Shown: in pieces, positions 45,032-55,299 of the stretch
Layout of the letters: each line of letters opens with the position of its first letter
How positions within the stretch are numbered: the stretch's first letter is position 1
Notes under the pieces: model-generated
Seen by the model: only the letters and a program-made list of their open reading frames with translations
What the model was told of the DNA's origin: nothing
Database searches by the model: none
Source: Stemphylium vesicarium
Taxonomy: Eukaryota > Ascomycota > Dothideomycetes > Pleosporales > Pleosporaceae
Reading direction: 5' to 3'
NCBI GenBank assembly: GCA_004380135.1
Contig: QXCR01000010.1
Coordinates: 558,001 to 622,000, forward strand
Length of the DNA: 64,000 bases
Position numbers and translations under genes: made by a program

Positions 45032-47125
45032 TTACATAACAGTGCAGCCACCCGGGCCACTTCTCGCACGCCGGCGACGGCCGACACCCGTGGCGCTTGC
45101 GCCGCCCTCTTCTTCATCAGCATGCATGAGCTGCGCCTCTCGCGCTCTCCGCCGCCTTCGCCTTGCGCCAGCGCCGCCAACCCCAGCCTCTTCATTGAGC
45201 ATCATCCAGTCAGCCCACTTGCGTTCCAAGCGCGCAGCAGCAGCAAAGTCGCCTCGCAAGACGCGCTTGGTGTGCTCCTCGACCGTTGGTTGCCAGTTGT
45301 GAAAGCACTTGAGCTTGATGATTTCGCGTGGGTACGTTGCAGCTTTCGACGCAGATCGAGAAGAAGGACGTGTGATTTCTGCGTTTCGTGAAAGCACTTC
45401 GCGAACACCGGTCCAAGTCACGTTGGCGCAATCGTAGGCTTCAATGCGAAGACCAACTTCAGGACGCTCAGATAGCATCAGCGCGCGGGCGCCCCTGTTG
45501 CGGTTGCGCAGTCCGGTTGCGGCCTCAGTCAGGACGAGATCTGAGATGCGCGTGTTGTCCATCTCCAACGAAGTAAGCCGAGAGCACGCTTTCAGAACAG
45601 GGAGCATGCCGGCGTCACCCAGATTCTCGCAGTACGATATGCAAAGATGTCTTAAGTGAGATGCACAAGGGGATTCAGAAAGAGTCTTCAGGACTTGGTT
45701 AGTCAGCCCATCAATCTCCTCGATATCCAGATGGGTGAGAACAGGAACGGTGGGTAGTAAGCTGTTCAGGGCATCGTCGCTTAGGCCTCCACACTTGGAT
45801 ACTTGCAGACCCTCCAAGAACGGAACGTTGTGGACTAGAGTTTTGACACCCACATCAGTGATGCTGCGGCAGCGCGTTAGATTCAAGTGCCTCAAGTTCC
45901 TAGGTGGGACGATGGGCCGATCCGTGAGAATGTCGACCTCTTCGTCGACGCCTTCAATCAAAGCTGCCAGCGCTTCGTCATTGAGGCTATCGCAGTTCTT
46001 CAGATCCAGTCTTTCCAGGGTATTTCGCTTGAACAAATCGACCATGAGATCAACATCATCCCAGCCTCTTACTTCGCCAGCCCTGAGGTCCCGAAGCTTC
46101 AGGCAACCCTCGACTACCTTCTTCAGCCCGCGATTATCGATGTTGTTGCACCATGAGATGTTCAGGACTTCGACCCTGGGACAGTGTGCGGCAAGAATCT
46201 TCATCGCTGCATTGGTAGCACCTGCGAGACCGGATAGGTTTACGTGTACGAGGCGGCTGTTCTGGAGCAGGAAGCAGTGGATGGACGCCCGATCGATTCG
46301 GCAACCCTGAAGCGAAAAGTTCTCCAGGTTCTGACAGGATTCAATAAAGCCATCTTTGCTCCAGTGTTCCCTCAGCTGGACGCAGCCTCGCAGATTCAAA
46401 TCCTTGACGAACGGACCAGCCGACGTAATGATGTTGACAAGAGCGTTGGCAGAGATATCGCGATAGAACTTGGTCGTATCGAGATGGCACCACAACTGAC
46501 CGTCAAAGCACATGGCGTGCCATGATTTGGAGACGCGAGAGCAGCGCACTACCTGCTTTGGTTCGAGATATCGGAGGATCTGTATACGGATCTCAGCAGG
46601 CATTTGTGCCCAGAAGTTGAAGCTGGTCCGTTTCGGGGGCTTTTGGACGGGGCGCGAGAAGTAGTCACTCTCGCCTTCGATGCCGTCTCTGGTGAAGGGC
46701 CGTCGAGCAGAAGGAAGAGGAACCGACGACGGGACATCGGGAGTCCTCATACGCAGACGTGTTCTCTCGTCCCAAAAGGGTGTGCCAGGAGGGCTGTTGG
46801 CGACCGAAGTAGGGGCCGTAGAGTAGCCATTAGACAGCTCAGAGGAGTAGGAACTGGCGAACGAGTTGCCGTAGGGTGAGCCCGGTGACGCCAGCGACAC
46901 ACAGGACATTGATGCCTTGCCCCCGCTTCGCAGGCTATGTGAACGAGGCCGGCCAAGCGCCGCGAGGCTTGGAGACGAGCCCATCCGCTGGAGTCCCTGG
47001 AGGAGGCGCTGCCTTCCCTTCATCTTGGGCTGTTCTATAGCCATGGCCTCGGAAGCAGGGGCGCCGGGTGTCGTTTGCATGTCGTTGTGGTCGACGACCA
47101 CGGAGTCGATGGATACAGGCTCCAT
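45032..47125 (-). CDS. F-box/leucine-rich repeat protein with C-terminal CaaX motif
   Basis: A single exon of 697 residues from the ATG at 47125. The frame is open for 100 codons further upstream, but that part reads like untranslated leader. A Ser-rich N-terminal region comes first, then the F-box at about 170-215 (FWAQMPAEIRIQILRYLEPK, VVRCSRVSKSWH). About ten leucine-rich repeats of the cysteine-containing (AMN1/GRR1) type follow (DLNLRGCVQL, VLNISWCNNI, RLDLKNCDSL, HLNLTRCRSI, LQVSKCGGLS, HLCISYCENL). The tail is very basic (GARRRRRRAREAQ, GRRRRARSG) and ends CTVM, a CaaX box with Met last, favouring farnesylation. F-box proteins give substrate specificity to SCF ubiquitin ligases. Prenylation plus the polybasic stretch would put this one on a membrane, as in mammalian FBXL2. 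Confidence 0.9.
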   Translation of the reverse strand: MEPVSIDSVVVDHNDMQTTPGAPASEAMAIEQPKMKGRQRLLQGLQRMGSSPSLAALGRPRSHSLRSGGKASMSCVSLASPGSPYGNSFASSYSSELSNGYSTAPTSVANSPPGTPFWDERTRLRMRTPDVPSSVPLPSARRPFTRDGIEGESDYFSRPVQKPPKRTSFNFWAQMPAEIRIQILRYLEPKQVVRCSRVSKSWHAMCFDGQLWCHLDTTKFYRDISANALVNIITSAGPFVKDLNLRGCVQLREHWSKDGFIESCQNLENFSLQGCRIDRASIHCFLLQNSRLVHVNLSGLAGATNAAMKILAAHCPRVEVLNISWCNNIDNRGLKKVVEGCLKLRDLRAGEVRGWDDVDLMVDLFKRNTLERLDLKNCDSLNDEALAALIEGVDEEVDILTDRPIVPPRNLRHLNLTRCRSITDVGVKTLVHNVPFLEGLQVSKCGGLSDDALNSLLPTVPVLTHLDIEEIDGLTNQVLKTLSESPCASHLRHLCISYCENLGDAGMLPVLKACSRLTSLEMDNTRISDLVLTEAATGLRNRNRGARALMLSERPEVGLRIEAYDCANVTWTGVREVLSRNAEITRPSSRSASKAATYPREIIKLKCFHNWQPTVEEHTKRVLRGDFAAAARLERKWADWMMLNEEAGVGGAGARRRRRRAREAQLMHADEEEGGASATGVGRRRRARSGPGGCTVM

Positions 47126-47869
47126 GACAGATTGCAGATGCACAACTACACGGCGCAATCTGACCGACGTCAAAGAGGTGGAAGAGAAGAAAGTGAGCGA
47201 GCTGAGGCTGACCCGGTGGTTGGGTGCGCGGTTTTTGATGGCTGAGCGGATAGCGGGATGCGGACTGGACTGGACCCACCACCGTCTAGAAAGGCGGGGG
47301 AAGATGGCCCGTGGTATGCGGCGAACAAGGCCGATCAGCGAGAAGGAAGGCAGTAGTGGCAGTAGCAACGGCCTCTTGATTCCAGCATGTCCGTCTGGCT
47401 TCCGGCTACATGTCTTAATGTGCACTGCTGTCGACGTGCTCGTCTTATCGTATCACACCCGTCATCCATCTATCAGGCTCGGAAGGCCTAATTGGGAGGC
47501 GCCACGTGCGGGGCCTCGGCCGCCCACATGCCACCAGCGTACCTCCTACGAGAGACATTTGGTCGCTTGACCCCTAGAATTCCTGTCGCGTGAGCAGACA
47601 AGAGCCCCCAAGTCTCCTGCAAGCATTCCATACGGTGCAAGAGCAGTGTCTCTGCGACGCCCCATTTCCTCTGAGGCCGCGCTGCTGAGGCAGCTATCTC
47701 AGGGCGCTTCTCCACTCTGCAGGTGGCGTTATGCAGGGTCTCCATCTGCTCTGCGACTAGACAACCAGGGTCTAAGCTGCTGCACATATTCTGGAAGGTG
47801 AGCAAGATGGTATGGCTTCAACTGAATGCTCTACGCTGCCCAGACACTCTCACCAACATACCCAACAAC
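47126..47869. other. Upstream region of the F-box gene
   Basis: The first 300 bases are open in the F-box frame but have no recognisable protein character, so I treat them as leader and promoter. The rest is the 3' flank of the DUF7053 gene. No additional gene. Confidence 0.5.
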
Positions 47870-48441
47870 TCATGCCTCCTTTGCACCCTCTTTCAAAAGG
47901 GCCAGAAACTTGCCATGTGCCCCTCTCCAGTTCTCCTCACACTTCCCCTTCACAGTGCCGACCAGCATGCGATTCGCCTTGATCTCCACATCCTCCACCA
48001 AACTCCATTGCCCGCCGACACCCTTCTCGCCTGCTTGGTCTGCTTCCCCTAGGCCCTCTGTCTTCAAGCACCTCCATGTAGTCCTCTGCACCAGCCCCAA
48101 CGGTGCTTTGATGATCCACAAGACTCCATCTTCCAGGTCTGTCATGTGCGCTTCAAACGTCACTGTTGTCCCCCAGAGTCCTGCTGGAAGCGCATTCATG
48201 TGGTCTGTAATCTTGTAGCGCTTTGCATCTGGGGTAGACGGGTCTGGAGGGAGCGTCTCATGGGACGCGTATTCGGGATCAAGACGGATAAGCAGTTCGT
48301 GGTCGTGAAGTTGCTGCACGGCCTGTGTGAACGAGATGGAGCCCGGGAGGTGGGTTACGTGATGGAGGGTTGCTGTCGTCGTTAGAGCTGATACTGTCAG
48401 TTGAAGTGCGAAGCAGTTTGAGCAGGGCAGTTACAGAACAT
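47870..48441 (-). CDS. DUF7053 family protein (SRPBCC-like)
   Basis: Two exons are inferred: 48441-48435 (7 nt) and 48387-47870, giving 174 residues. The 47-nt intron has donor GTAACT, an AACTGAC branch element and acceptor CAG. Another acceptor 17 nt downstream would break the frame or shorten the N-terminus. The joined start MFSLTTTATLHHVTHLPGSI resembles the Thr-rich first strand of the fungal DUF7053 family. The rest holds LHDHELLIRLDPEY, YKITDHMNALPAGLWGTTVTF and FLALLKEG. The pattern of strands and final helix suggests a START/SRPBCC-type lipid-binding fold; this is family-level inference with no known ligand. It shares a 624-bp upstream region with the DUF1772 gene. Confidence 0.65.
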
Positions 48442-49065
48442 GACGGGCGATATCTTGGGCGTCCTACAAAAACAACGTGTATCTAGTAGAAGCTGTTAGG
48501 CAGCCCGCGTCAGGACCTGGTGTGACAAGTGTCTTTGGCGTGCTGGCAAGACTAGCTATGCGCGAATCAGTTTACTATATTGCACTCGTTCCGTCTAGCT
48601 GTGATTTGCGTATCAGAAAAGGTAGGGCACGCGAAAAGAGCTCAAGACTATGTAGAAATACGTATGTCGGGTGTCGTTAATGCTCCGACGGTTTCATGCG
48701 ACTAAGCGACACGTCTCGACAAGCCCCAACATCAACACTAGGAGCACGGCATCATGCATTGGAGACGAGTAACGCTCTTCGCGATACTGAGGGCTAGAGA
48801 CGGCGACGTGTGAACATTGTGGGAGCCTTGAAATGCGCAGTTCACGCTGTGGCATCGTCGCATCGTACTTCTCCCTGCGTCGGCGCGCGGAGGTTTGCAA
48901 TACGCGACCGGAGTCCGCGGGGAAAGGTAGCCTGACGTAGCGCCTCAGGCCATCACGACCGCTACCACCACCACCCAAACCCCGAAGCTGGTCCACAGCA
49001 AAACTACATATAGTACGAATGCCCTCCGGATAAGAACATCACACACCGAGTATCAAAACCTCTCA
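48442..49065. other. Divergent upstream region (DUF7053 and DUF1772 genes)
   Basis: Nothing beyond two probable promoters is visible. Confidence 0.5.
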
Positions 49066-49824
49066 ATGGACAGCCTACTCACACAACAGACGCCCACGGG
49101 CATGGCGGTCGCGCAGACCGTGGGCATCACTGCAAGCATGTTCTTGTTTGGTAGGTTGCTTTCAGAAGGGCTCTAGCACATGGGTCCTCGATCGATTACC
49201 CCATCATGCCGATATTTGGAAAGAAGACAAGACTGATTTCGAGCACAGGAAGTAACACATGCCTCTCCATTATTGGTATGCCAGCAGCAATGGAAGCGCC
49301 TGCTCCCCTGGCCGTGAAGCAATGGTACACCATCTTCACTCGAGGCGGAACACTTGCTCGACCGCTTGCCCTACTCTCTGCTTTATCGACCGGATATGTC
49401 GCTTATAACCGTATGTTACCCTCTTTACTCTTGCACTCACATCCTGGAGCTGTAATAATCAAGCGACTTACACGCCCCAATAGAGGACTCCAGCTCCACA
49501 CCTTTCCGCCTGAATCTTGCCTCCACTATCCTGCTTCCCAGCATTGTACCTTTCACTTTGCTCGTCATCGCCCCTACGAATAGCAAGCTCATGGCCAAGA
49601 AAAACGACCTTGCATCCGCGTCGCTGGAAGACAAAGCTGTCGAGGCGAGCGCCGAGGAAGGTGAGACGGTACACGAGCTGATCGATAAATGGGCTACGCT
49701 CAACATGGCGAGAACGCTATTGGTAGGAGTTGGTGCGTTGTGCGCTGTGCTCGCGGCCGTCAACAAGAGGGAGGTTGTGAGGTTCGGAGGCGCGGCGATT
49801 AGAGCTGGAGCGGATAGGATGTAA
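49066..49824 (+). CDS. DUF1772 family membrane protein (anthrone oxygenase-like fold)
   Basis: Three exons: 49066-49150, 49249-49410 and 49484-49824, giving 195 residues. Introns are 98 nt (GTAGGT...CAG) and 73 nt (GTATGT...TAG), and both junctions keep the frame (FG/SNTCLSIIG and YN/QDSSSTPFR). Four hydrophobic segments are visible: TVGITASMFLFG, LARPLALLSALSTGYVA, NLASTILLPSIVPFTLLVIA and ARTLLVGVGALCAVLAAV. DUF1772 includes anthrone oxygenases next to polyketide synthases and many stand-alone proteins. No polyketide synthase is nearby, so a secondary-metabolism role is not supported. The conserved APTNSKL and VHELIDKWATLNMAR motifs are present. Confidence 0.8.
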
Positions 49825-50007
49825 ACGAATTAGATAGAATGAAAGCTCGCGCTCCATTTCACAAGACCTCGTTCCAAGCATCTTTAGTTGAGTTGGCAGT
49901 TATGTGGAAAGACAAGCTCGTCGTGCCAGTCCACGGTGACAAGTGACGAAATGGTATTGCAGGAGAACGCAATAATCTAGACCTCAGCTTAAACTTCTGT
50001 CCAGGTC

Positions 50008-51898
50008 TCACAAGCCGTATACAAACGTAATTCTATCATCACCTTCTCGGTGAGATCGCACTGCCTCTCCAAGCCAGTCGGTAGGCCGCTTTAGAAGTCT
50101 GTTCGACCCGGTCGCAGTGATGACACCTCTAAGCCAGCGGTACTCTTGCGGTAGCGGACCTCTGCCCTTTAGTCTTTCTGCCTCAACATCGTCTTCGCTC
50201 CACTTCCGTAGGATGCCTTTGCGTGCTTCATTCTCCATGCTCAGTCGTCTATAGAGGAGCAAATATCCCACGGCTGCAAGCGCCACACAGAGCAGCGTCC
50301 ACCAAAACGGAACAATGTAGCCAGCGTCAGCATACTTGGGCTTATAGAGAACTGCCGAAATGACGCCGGCCAGGTTTCCCCAGCCGTTGATACCGAGAAG
50401 TAAGGCGCGTTTGCCCGGCGAAGGGGTGTTACCAGATATCCACGCTACAGTGAGCGGAGATGCTACATAGGTACCCGAGAGAAGAATGTTCAGGGCGAGA
50501 TAGCGGGGTATTGCCCAGGAAGCTGGTAACAGCACGACAATAACCAGCCCTGCGACCATGATGAGTAAGCCGGCAAAGATGGGCTTGAGCCGGATGCGAT
50601 GCTTGTCACTGTAACTAGCGAAGAAGTACAGCGTGATAGCTCCGCAAAGATGTGGTGGTGCAGTAAGAAGATTGACCAAGGCAGGATTTGTGTTTTCTGT
50701 GAGCGGCGCGAGTACTAGAGGCAGAAAAACCGAAAAAGCATAGACTGGAACGGCAGAGAGAATGTTGCAGGCTAAGATGTGCCAGATTTTGGTGTTGCAA
50801 ACTGCGGACAGAAGATCTTGGGGGGTGAGTCCACGGTCGTCGACGAGATGTTGTGGTGGCACACCGGGCGTAATCGAGGGCTTTGACGACTGCAAAAGAC
50901 CGCGCGACTCCTCGTCGTGAGCTTCATCGGGTCCGAGGTCATCTTTGGGGATTTCGTTGGGTGTGTTTTGTAGACCCCTGTCCTGTATGACACGCGCAGA
51001 AGCATACCTGCGTTCCTCGGGGGTAAGAAACCACGCTGTTTCTACACTGTGCGGTAGCCAGAAGTATCCCATAACAGCGACTAAACTGGTAAGACAGCCT
51101 TCCAAGAGGAACAGGACCTGCCACGGCCTCCACCGGGTGTCTGTATCTTGGTTGTCGGTGCCGAAATGCGAGAATACGAGGTAGCTTATCAGGCCTCCGA
51201 GAGCGCCGCCCACAGCTGCCTGGCCGTAGAAGAAGGATAGTCGCCTGCCGAATTCGAATCGTGTGTAGAAGAGGGACAGATAGGTAACGGTGACGGGGTA
51301 AAAGCCGGCTATGTCCAATGTCAGTTCCGTGCGGTTGCCGGGCGCAAAGGGGAAAGGGCCCACGCACCTTCGAGACAGCCGATGACTATGCGCAGAGCGT
51401 ACAGCTGCCACTTGTGTCGCACCCAAGCATGCAGCGCGGTAGAAATCCCCCACAGAAACATGCAGCTGGGAACCCAGAGCACCATGCCATATCTCCTTCC
51501 CAAGGCGGCGCCGAGGGGCTGCAGACTAACGAAGAAGGCAAAGAAGAGGGCGACGGCCGTGTTCAGAGCGCCTCTGTCGATTCCAATGTCCGTGGTGAAG
51601 TGGGCAGACTCTGCATTTCCAATCTGTCGGCTGTCAGCCTGTGGTGTCGCTTCGTGGCGGCGCAGGAGCCTACATTGGACTTGTCGAGCGCATTGAACAG
51701 GAACAAGAGGGCTAGGAAGGGAAGCAGCAGGCAGTCAAGCTTGAGAAGCGTCCTGCTGTGTAGACGCGAATCTACCGTGTGCGCGTCGTGCAGGCCATGT
51801 GTCGACATTGCGCGGGCTTGGGGTCGTGAAGCGGGAGCTTCGGTGAGCTCGTATATCTGCCCGTCGGCCATACTGTCGGGTGCCAAGAGGAAGCCCAT
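50008..51898 (-). CDS. MFS transporter, anion:cation symporter family (nicotinate/pantothenate-type)
   Basis: Three exons: 51898-51674, 51623-51368 and 51308-50008, giving 593 residues. Introns are 50 nt (GTAGGC...CAG) and 59 nt (GTGCGT...TAG). The first helix region reads LLPFLALLFLFNALDKSNIG followed by NAESAHFTTDIGI, the family signature. GCLEAGFYPVTVTYLSLFY and FGRRLSFFYGQAAVGGALGG match helices 4-5. The central cytosolic loop is longer than usual and acidic (about 280-340, DLGPDEAHDEESRG), explaining the length over the usual 500. WISGNTPSPGKRALLLGINGWG marks helix 10. Relatives carry nicotinate, pantothenate or allantoate; the substrate is not readable. The start may be 51898 or the Met nine codons later. 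Confidence 0.85.
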
Positions 51899-52588
51899 GC
51901 GGAAGCATCACAAGGCTCGCGACATCGGGTGACGTCAACTCATTAGGGCGCGTGTTGGCAGACGGTCGGATCATATCTATTGCACGACTCGACATGTGTG
52001 TGAGACGACATGCGAAAGCTGACGCCGATTGTGCCAATGCCAAAGGACCCTGATGACATGACGTTGATTGGGGGGGATCATGGAGGAGGGCTGAGATCGA
52101 CGTCCAAAAGGGGAAAGCGCCCCACTGTTATCGATAATACATGTGCTCTCCATGTCGACATGGTACATGTGTAGTTGTACCTGCATGGCTGCAATTGCTT
52201 GCAGCCTACTAAGGACTGAATCGGCGCAGCATTTTGGCGGGTATATGTGAAATGCCACGCTTGCTTTTCTCGTTTCCAAAGCAGACTCATTCCACTCGCG
52301 AGCGTTACTGTTCGCTCAACACACATTTTGGAGTCACTTTGGTGGAGTCACTTTCGATTGGGACCTTGCCGACGCTTCGAGAAAGACTGTTTCCTCAGAT
52401 CCTGTCCTTGCAAAAGCCGCGTTTGGCTGCCAAGTACGCGAGAGAAGGGCGCTGCATCTCTTGGTGCAAATGCCATTGAATTGTCTATGAGCATATTCCC
52501 ACTACTGCTACACAATCATCTCTGGCTCCATTCCTTCTTCTTCTTCTTCTTCTTCTTCTTCTTCTTCTTCTTCTCCGGCATGCGTCGC
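51899..52588. other. Intergenic, 0.7 kb, with a (TTC)13 tract
   Basis: Upstream of the MFS gene and downstream of ATP8, both minus. Contains the microsatellite at 52535-52573. No gene seen. Confidence 0.55.
52535..52573. repeat. (TTC)13 microsatellite just past the ATP8 stop
   Basis: Thirteen perfect TTC units, read as GAA on the ATP8 sense strand, begin 16 bases after the ATP8 stop codon, so they likely lie in its 3' untranslated region. Confidence 0.95.
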
Positions 52589-52946
52589 TTACAACTTGCT
52601 GATAAAGAGGCGGGCGGCGAACAGACGCACGCGCTGGGGCAGGATGTACTTAGAAAAGACGTAGATGAGCGATGGCAGGAGGATAAAGGCCACTGTAGTC
52701 TCGTTGACGAAGAAGAAGGGAATGAGCTGGGGCATGGCCGACTTGAGGACAGTCTAGTATTCGTGTGTTAGTCTCCCGCTCGACAAGTCGTCTCCGGGGG
52801 CCTTGTCTCACCATCTGCTGGGGGGTGGCCTCAGTCTTCTTGCTCTGGCTCGCGACGAGGGCCGGTCGTGCCATGGTCGACGGGCGGACGGCCGTCGGGG
52901 CGCGGAAGGCGGCCCTCGCGAAGGGGCGGAGGAAACGGGCGTTCAT
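52589..52946 (-). CDS. ATP8: Nuclear-encoded ATP synthase subunit 8 with mitochondrial presequence
   Basis: Two exons, 52946-52812 and 52753-52589, give 99 residues. The 58-nt intron has donor GTGAGA and acceptor TAG. Residues 1-51 (MNARFLRPFARAAFRAP onward) are Arg- and Ala-rich with few acids, a classic mitochondrial targeting sequence. From Met52 the protein is 48 residues long and matches fungal Atp8: it opens MPQLIPFFFVNE, has one membrane helix (VAFILLPSLIYVFSKYILP), and ends RLFISKL, the same length and end as yeast mtDNA-encoded Atp8. Subunit 8 sits in the Fo peripheral stalk in the inner membrane. Most fungi keep this gene in mtDNA. As I recall, published Pleosporales mtDNAs such as Parastagonospora nodorum lack it, so a transferred copy fits. 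Confidence 0.88.
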
Positions 52947-53316
52947 GCTGGGCTATCTGGGCTGTTGCGGGTCAGCGCGCTGCTGCGGGGTTCCAATGCG
53001 AACTGAAGCTCGCGGGCAGGCAATTGACGCACTAGATCAAGTCTTCGGGGCCCCGGGGAGATGAGCGGTGATGGTGTTGCGGACGCGGGAGGTTCGGTGG
53101 TGGTGGTGGTCGCTACTGCCGTCTGCAAAAGCTCGCAGCTGCCTCCGCGTCTGTGCGTCGGCCTTGGCACCCTCCTCCATGTTCCGCCTCAAGCGATACA
53201 CCTCTGTCGTCTTTACATTGACACAGTTCACCCCCGTCCCCATCCGATGCCCCTACTTGCAAAATCACTGTGCTCACATTTCCCTCACAAACACTCAGCT
53301 TGCCTCTCATGTGCAG
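52947..53316. other. Spacer between ATP8 and the NmrA-like remnant
   Basis: ATP8 promoter side plus sequence that may be the decayed 5' end of the pseudogene. An acceptor-like TGTGCAG stands just before the first recognisable fragment. A run of GGT repeats occurs near 53095. Confidence 0.45.
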
Positions 53317-53905
53317 CACTTGACCTCGGATTTTACATTGGATGCACTGCAGTCGGCATTCGCTGGTCACGACATCGTTCTAAGCATCATGGCGGGTGGG
53401 AATATACACTAGACACGAGCCTGACTAGTGGAGACATGGGATTTGATATCGAGTGGCACAGTGCCACTGTCCACGGTACCGGCACAGAACCATTTGCGGC
53501 GTCGAGCCTAGCAAGAGTAGGTCACGTGGTAGCTCGCGTACTTGCCCATTGGGAAACAGTCAAGAACCAATACGTCTACGCCGCCGGCACAGTGACGTCA
53601 GCCAACGATGTTTTAAAAGCCGCTGAAAAGGCGATAGTCCATGAATTTGCTGTAGGAGACCTCGACGCCGAGGAATGTATCCAAGAAGCTCGAAAGAGGG
53701 TCGACAAAGGCTACCCGATACGGGTATATTCTTGCTCGAATGGAGCGTACTGTACGATGAGCAGCTGGGCGCCGTGGCACCTTTTCAGACACGCAATGCG
53801 AATGAGCTGTTGTCCCCTGCGCCAGAGTCAGTAGAAGAAATTGTCGTGACTGCATACCATGATTTGAAGCACCTCGGCAAGCCGGGCTGCGGCTGCTTCG
53901 CATGA
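53317..53905 (+). pseudogene. NmrA-like/isoflavone reductase-like family pseudogene
   Basis: Three fragments of one protein family lie in order but in three frames. Fragment A (about 53317-53406) reads HLTSDFTLDALQSAFAGHDI and then VLSIMAGGN. Fragment B (about 53432-53713) starts GDMGFDIEWHSATVHGTGTE, continues through VGHVVARVLAHWE and YVYAAGTVTSANDVLKAAEK, and ends RVDKGYP. Fragment C (about 53714-53905) holds DTGIFLLEWSVLYDEQL and ends KPGCGCFA before a stop. B and C are joined by a 1-base frame change, while between A and B roughly a hundred residues of the expected middle are missing. The Rossmann GxxGxxG start is also absent. NmrA-like proteins bind NAD(P) and act as redox sensors or reductases. 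This copy is not expected to make a functional protein. Confidence 0.65.
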
Positions 53906-55299
53906 CATCAGACCCAGAGGATTGATAGCCCCGTATATCAAATCAAAGGCCAGCCAACGTGCTGTAATAGCAATCTTTCGCATACCACTGAACCGAGTCC
54001 TCGATTCAGCACCAAGCCCTCCTCCCGGCATCCAGAGGCCCGGCTCCTTCTCCGCATGATCACCAATCTGTATCTAATTCATGCTACCCAAGAGCTGACG
54101 AACACTCCTTCAAGTAGCATGTACACCGATGAGAAGTGTGGCGTGCATGCTTGGACCCGCAGATCATGTTCAAGCTGCCCGGACCCTTCGATTCCAGCCT
54201 CTGGATACGCGATACGACCCACATACAGCCAGACCTATACTTCAATCGCTCTGCTTGAGTTGAGAAGCTCCACCCCGGTGACCAGTGCTTTACCGCAAAG
54301 TTTGTAAATCAGATGTTGCTATTCTGTGAGGGGGTATGAAGCCTGCAGAATGCTGGTGTTCTGTGCGCAACCGAACTTGAACCAAACAGCGTCTGATCCT
54401 CATTCCCCATCTACCATACTATCTGATACTGATAAAACACGAGGCAAGAAAGAGCCAATACCGAGGTACAACTTCAACATGCGCAACCATCTACCTGCCC
54501 AAATGCCGCTGCGCTCCTAGACCCGCTGCGAGGCAGCCACACCGTCGGCACACCCGTGCTCGCGCATGCAGTGTTTCAGCATGCTTTTTTGTGCTGTTTG
54601 GTATCAGATCCTGCATCCCGAAACTTGAGGCTGTGTAACTCGGATGAGGCGTTTGACACGTTCATGCTGTCTGACCGCTTGCTTTGCAGCTCGTCCGTGT
54701 TCGGCCGTAATCGTGTTGGTGGAGAAGGGGGGCTGATAGCGGCCATTGGCCAAGGAAAACCCATATCCGTTACACATAGATGGTGTTCATGGATAGATGC
54801 TGCAAGTCCAGATTGCTCTTACGAGGATTCTTCTACATCTAGAAAAGGTGCGCAAAAGAGAGAGAGGGGGAGCAAGAAAGAAGGAGAAAGACTGTGGAAT
54901 ATTCAAAGGCAGTTCTGAACACTTCGATTCGCTAAAGCAAGTCTATGAACATGAGAGCAAAGGGTAATCTACCTACGCGCTTACATAGAACTTGGCGGAG
55001 AATCCCCAAAGAGAGATGCTAACCAAAAAAACTAATTTACTGAATCCAAGAAGTCATGACTCCGTGATTGTTGCATCGCCGATTTGGCGTGCCAACTTGA
55101 AGTAACGCTATATAAACAAGAACGCTCAGAAAGTACGGATGAAGTAATGTGCTTTGATGTTGGCCAGGGAAAAAATTGAAACGTTTTCGTGGTTGGGATA
55201 GGGTGGTAGGGTGGCGCAAAGATGGGCCAATTCGAAAAGGAGAAGAAAAGTGGCCCATGAAAATTTTCCCGAGATGGCAGTCATGCTATGAACACCAGC
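53906..55299. other. Intergenic, 1.4 kb
   Basis: No gene recognised. A purine-rich stretch (AAAGAGAGAGAGG type) lies at about 54845-54890. Frames present are short and lack features. Confidence 0.5.

Noticed and set aside
47126..47425. N-terminal 100-residue extension of the F-box protein
   Set aside because: The frame is open but reads like leader sequence. The ATG at 47125 starts a plausible acidic N-terminus in good context. I kept the shorter form.
49066..51898. Secondary metabolite cluster (DUF1772 anthrone-oxygenase-like gene next to an MFS gene)
   Set aside because: No polyketide synthase, NRPS or other tailoring enzymes lie nearby, and the neighbours are housekeeping genes.
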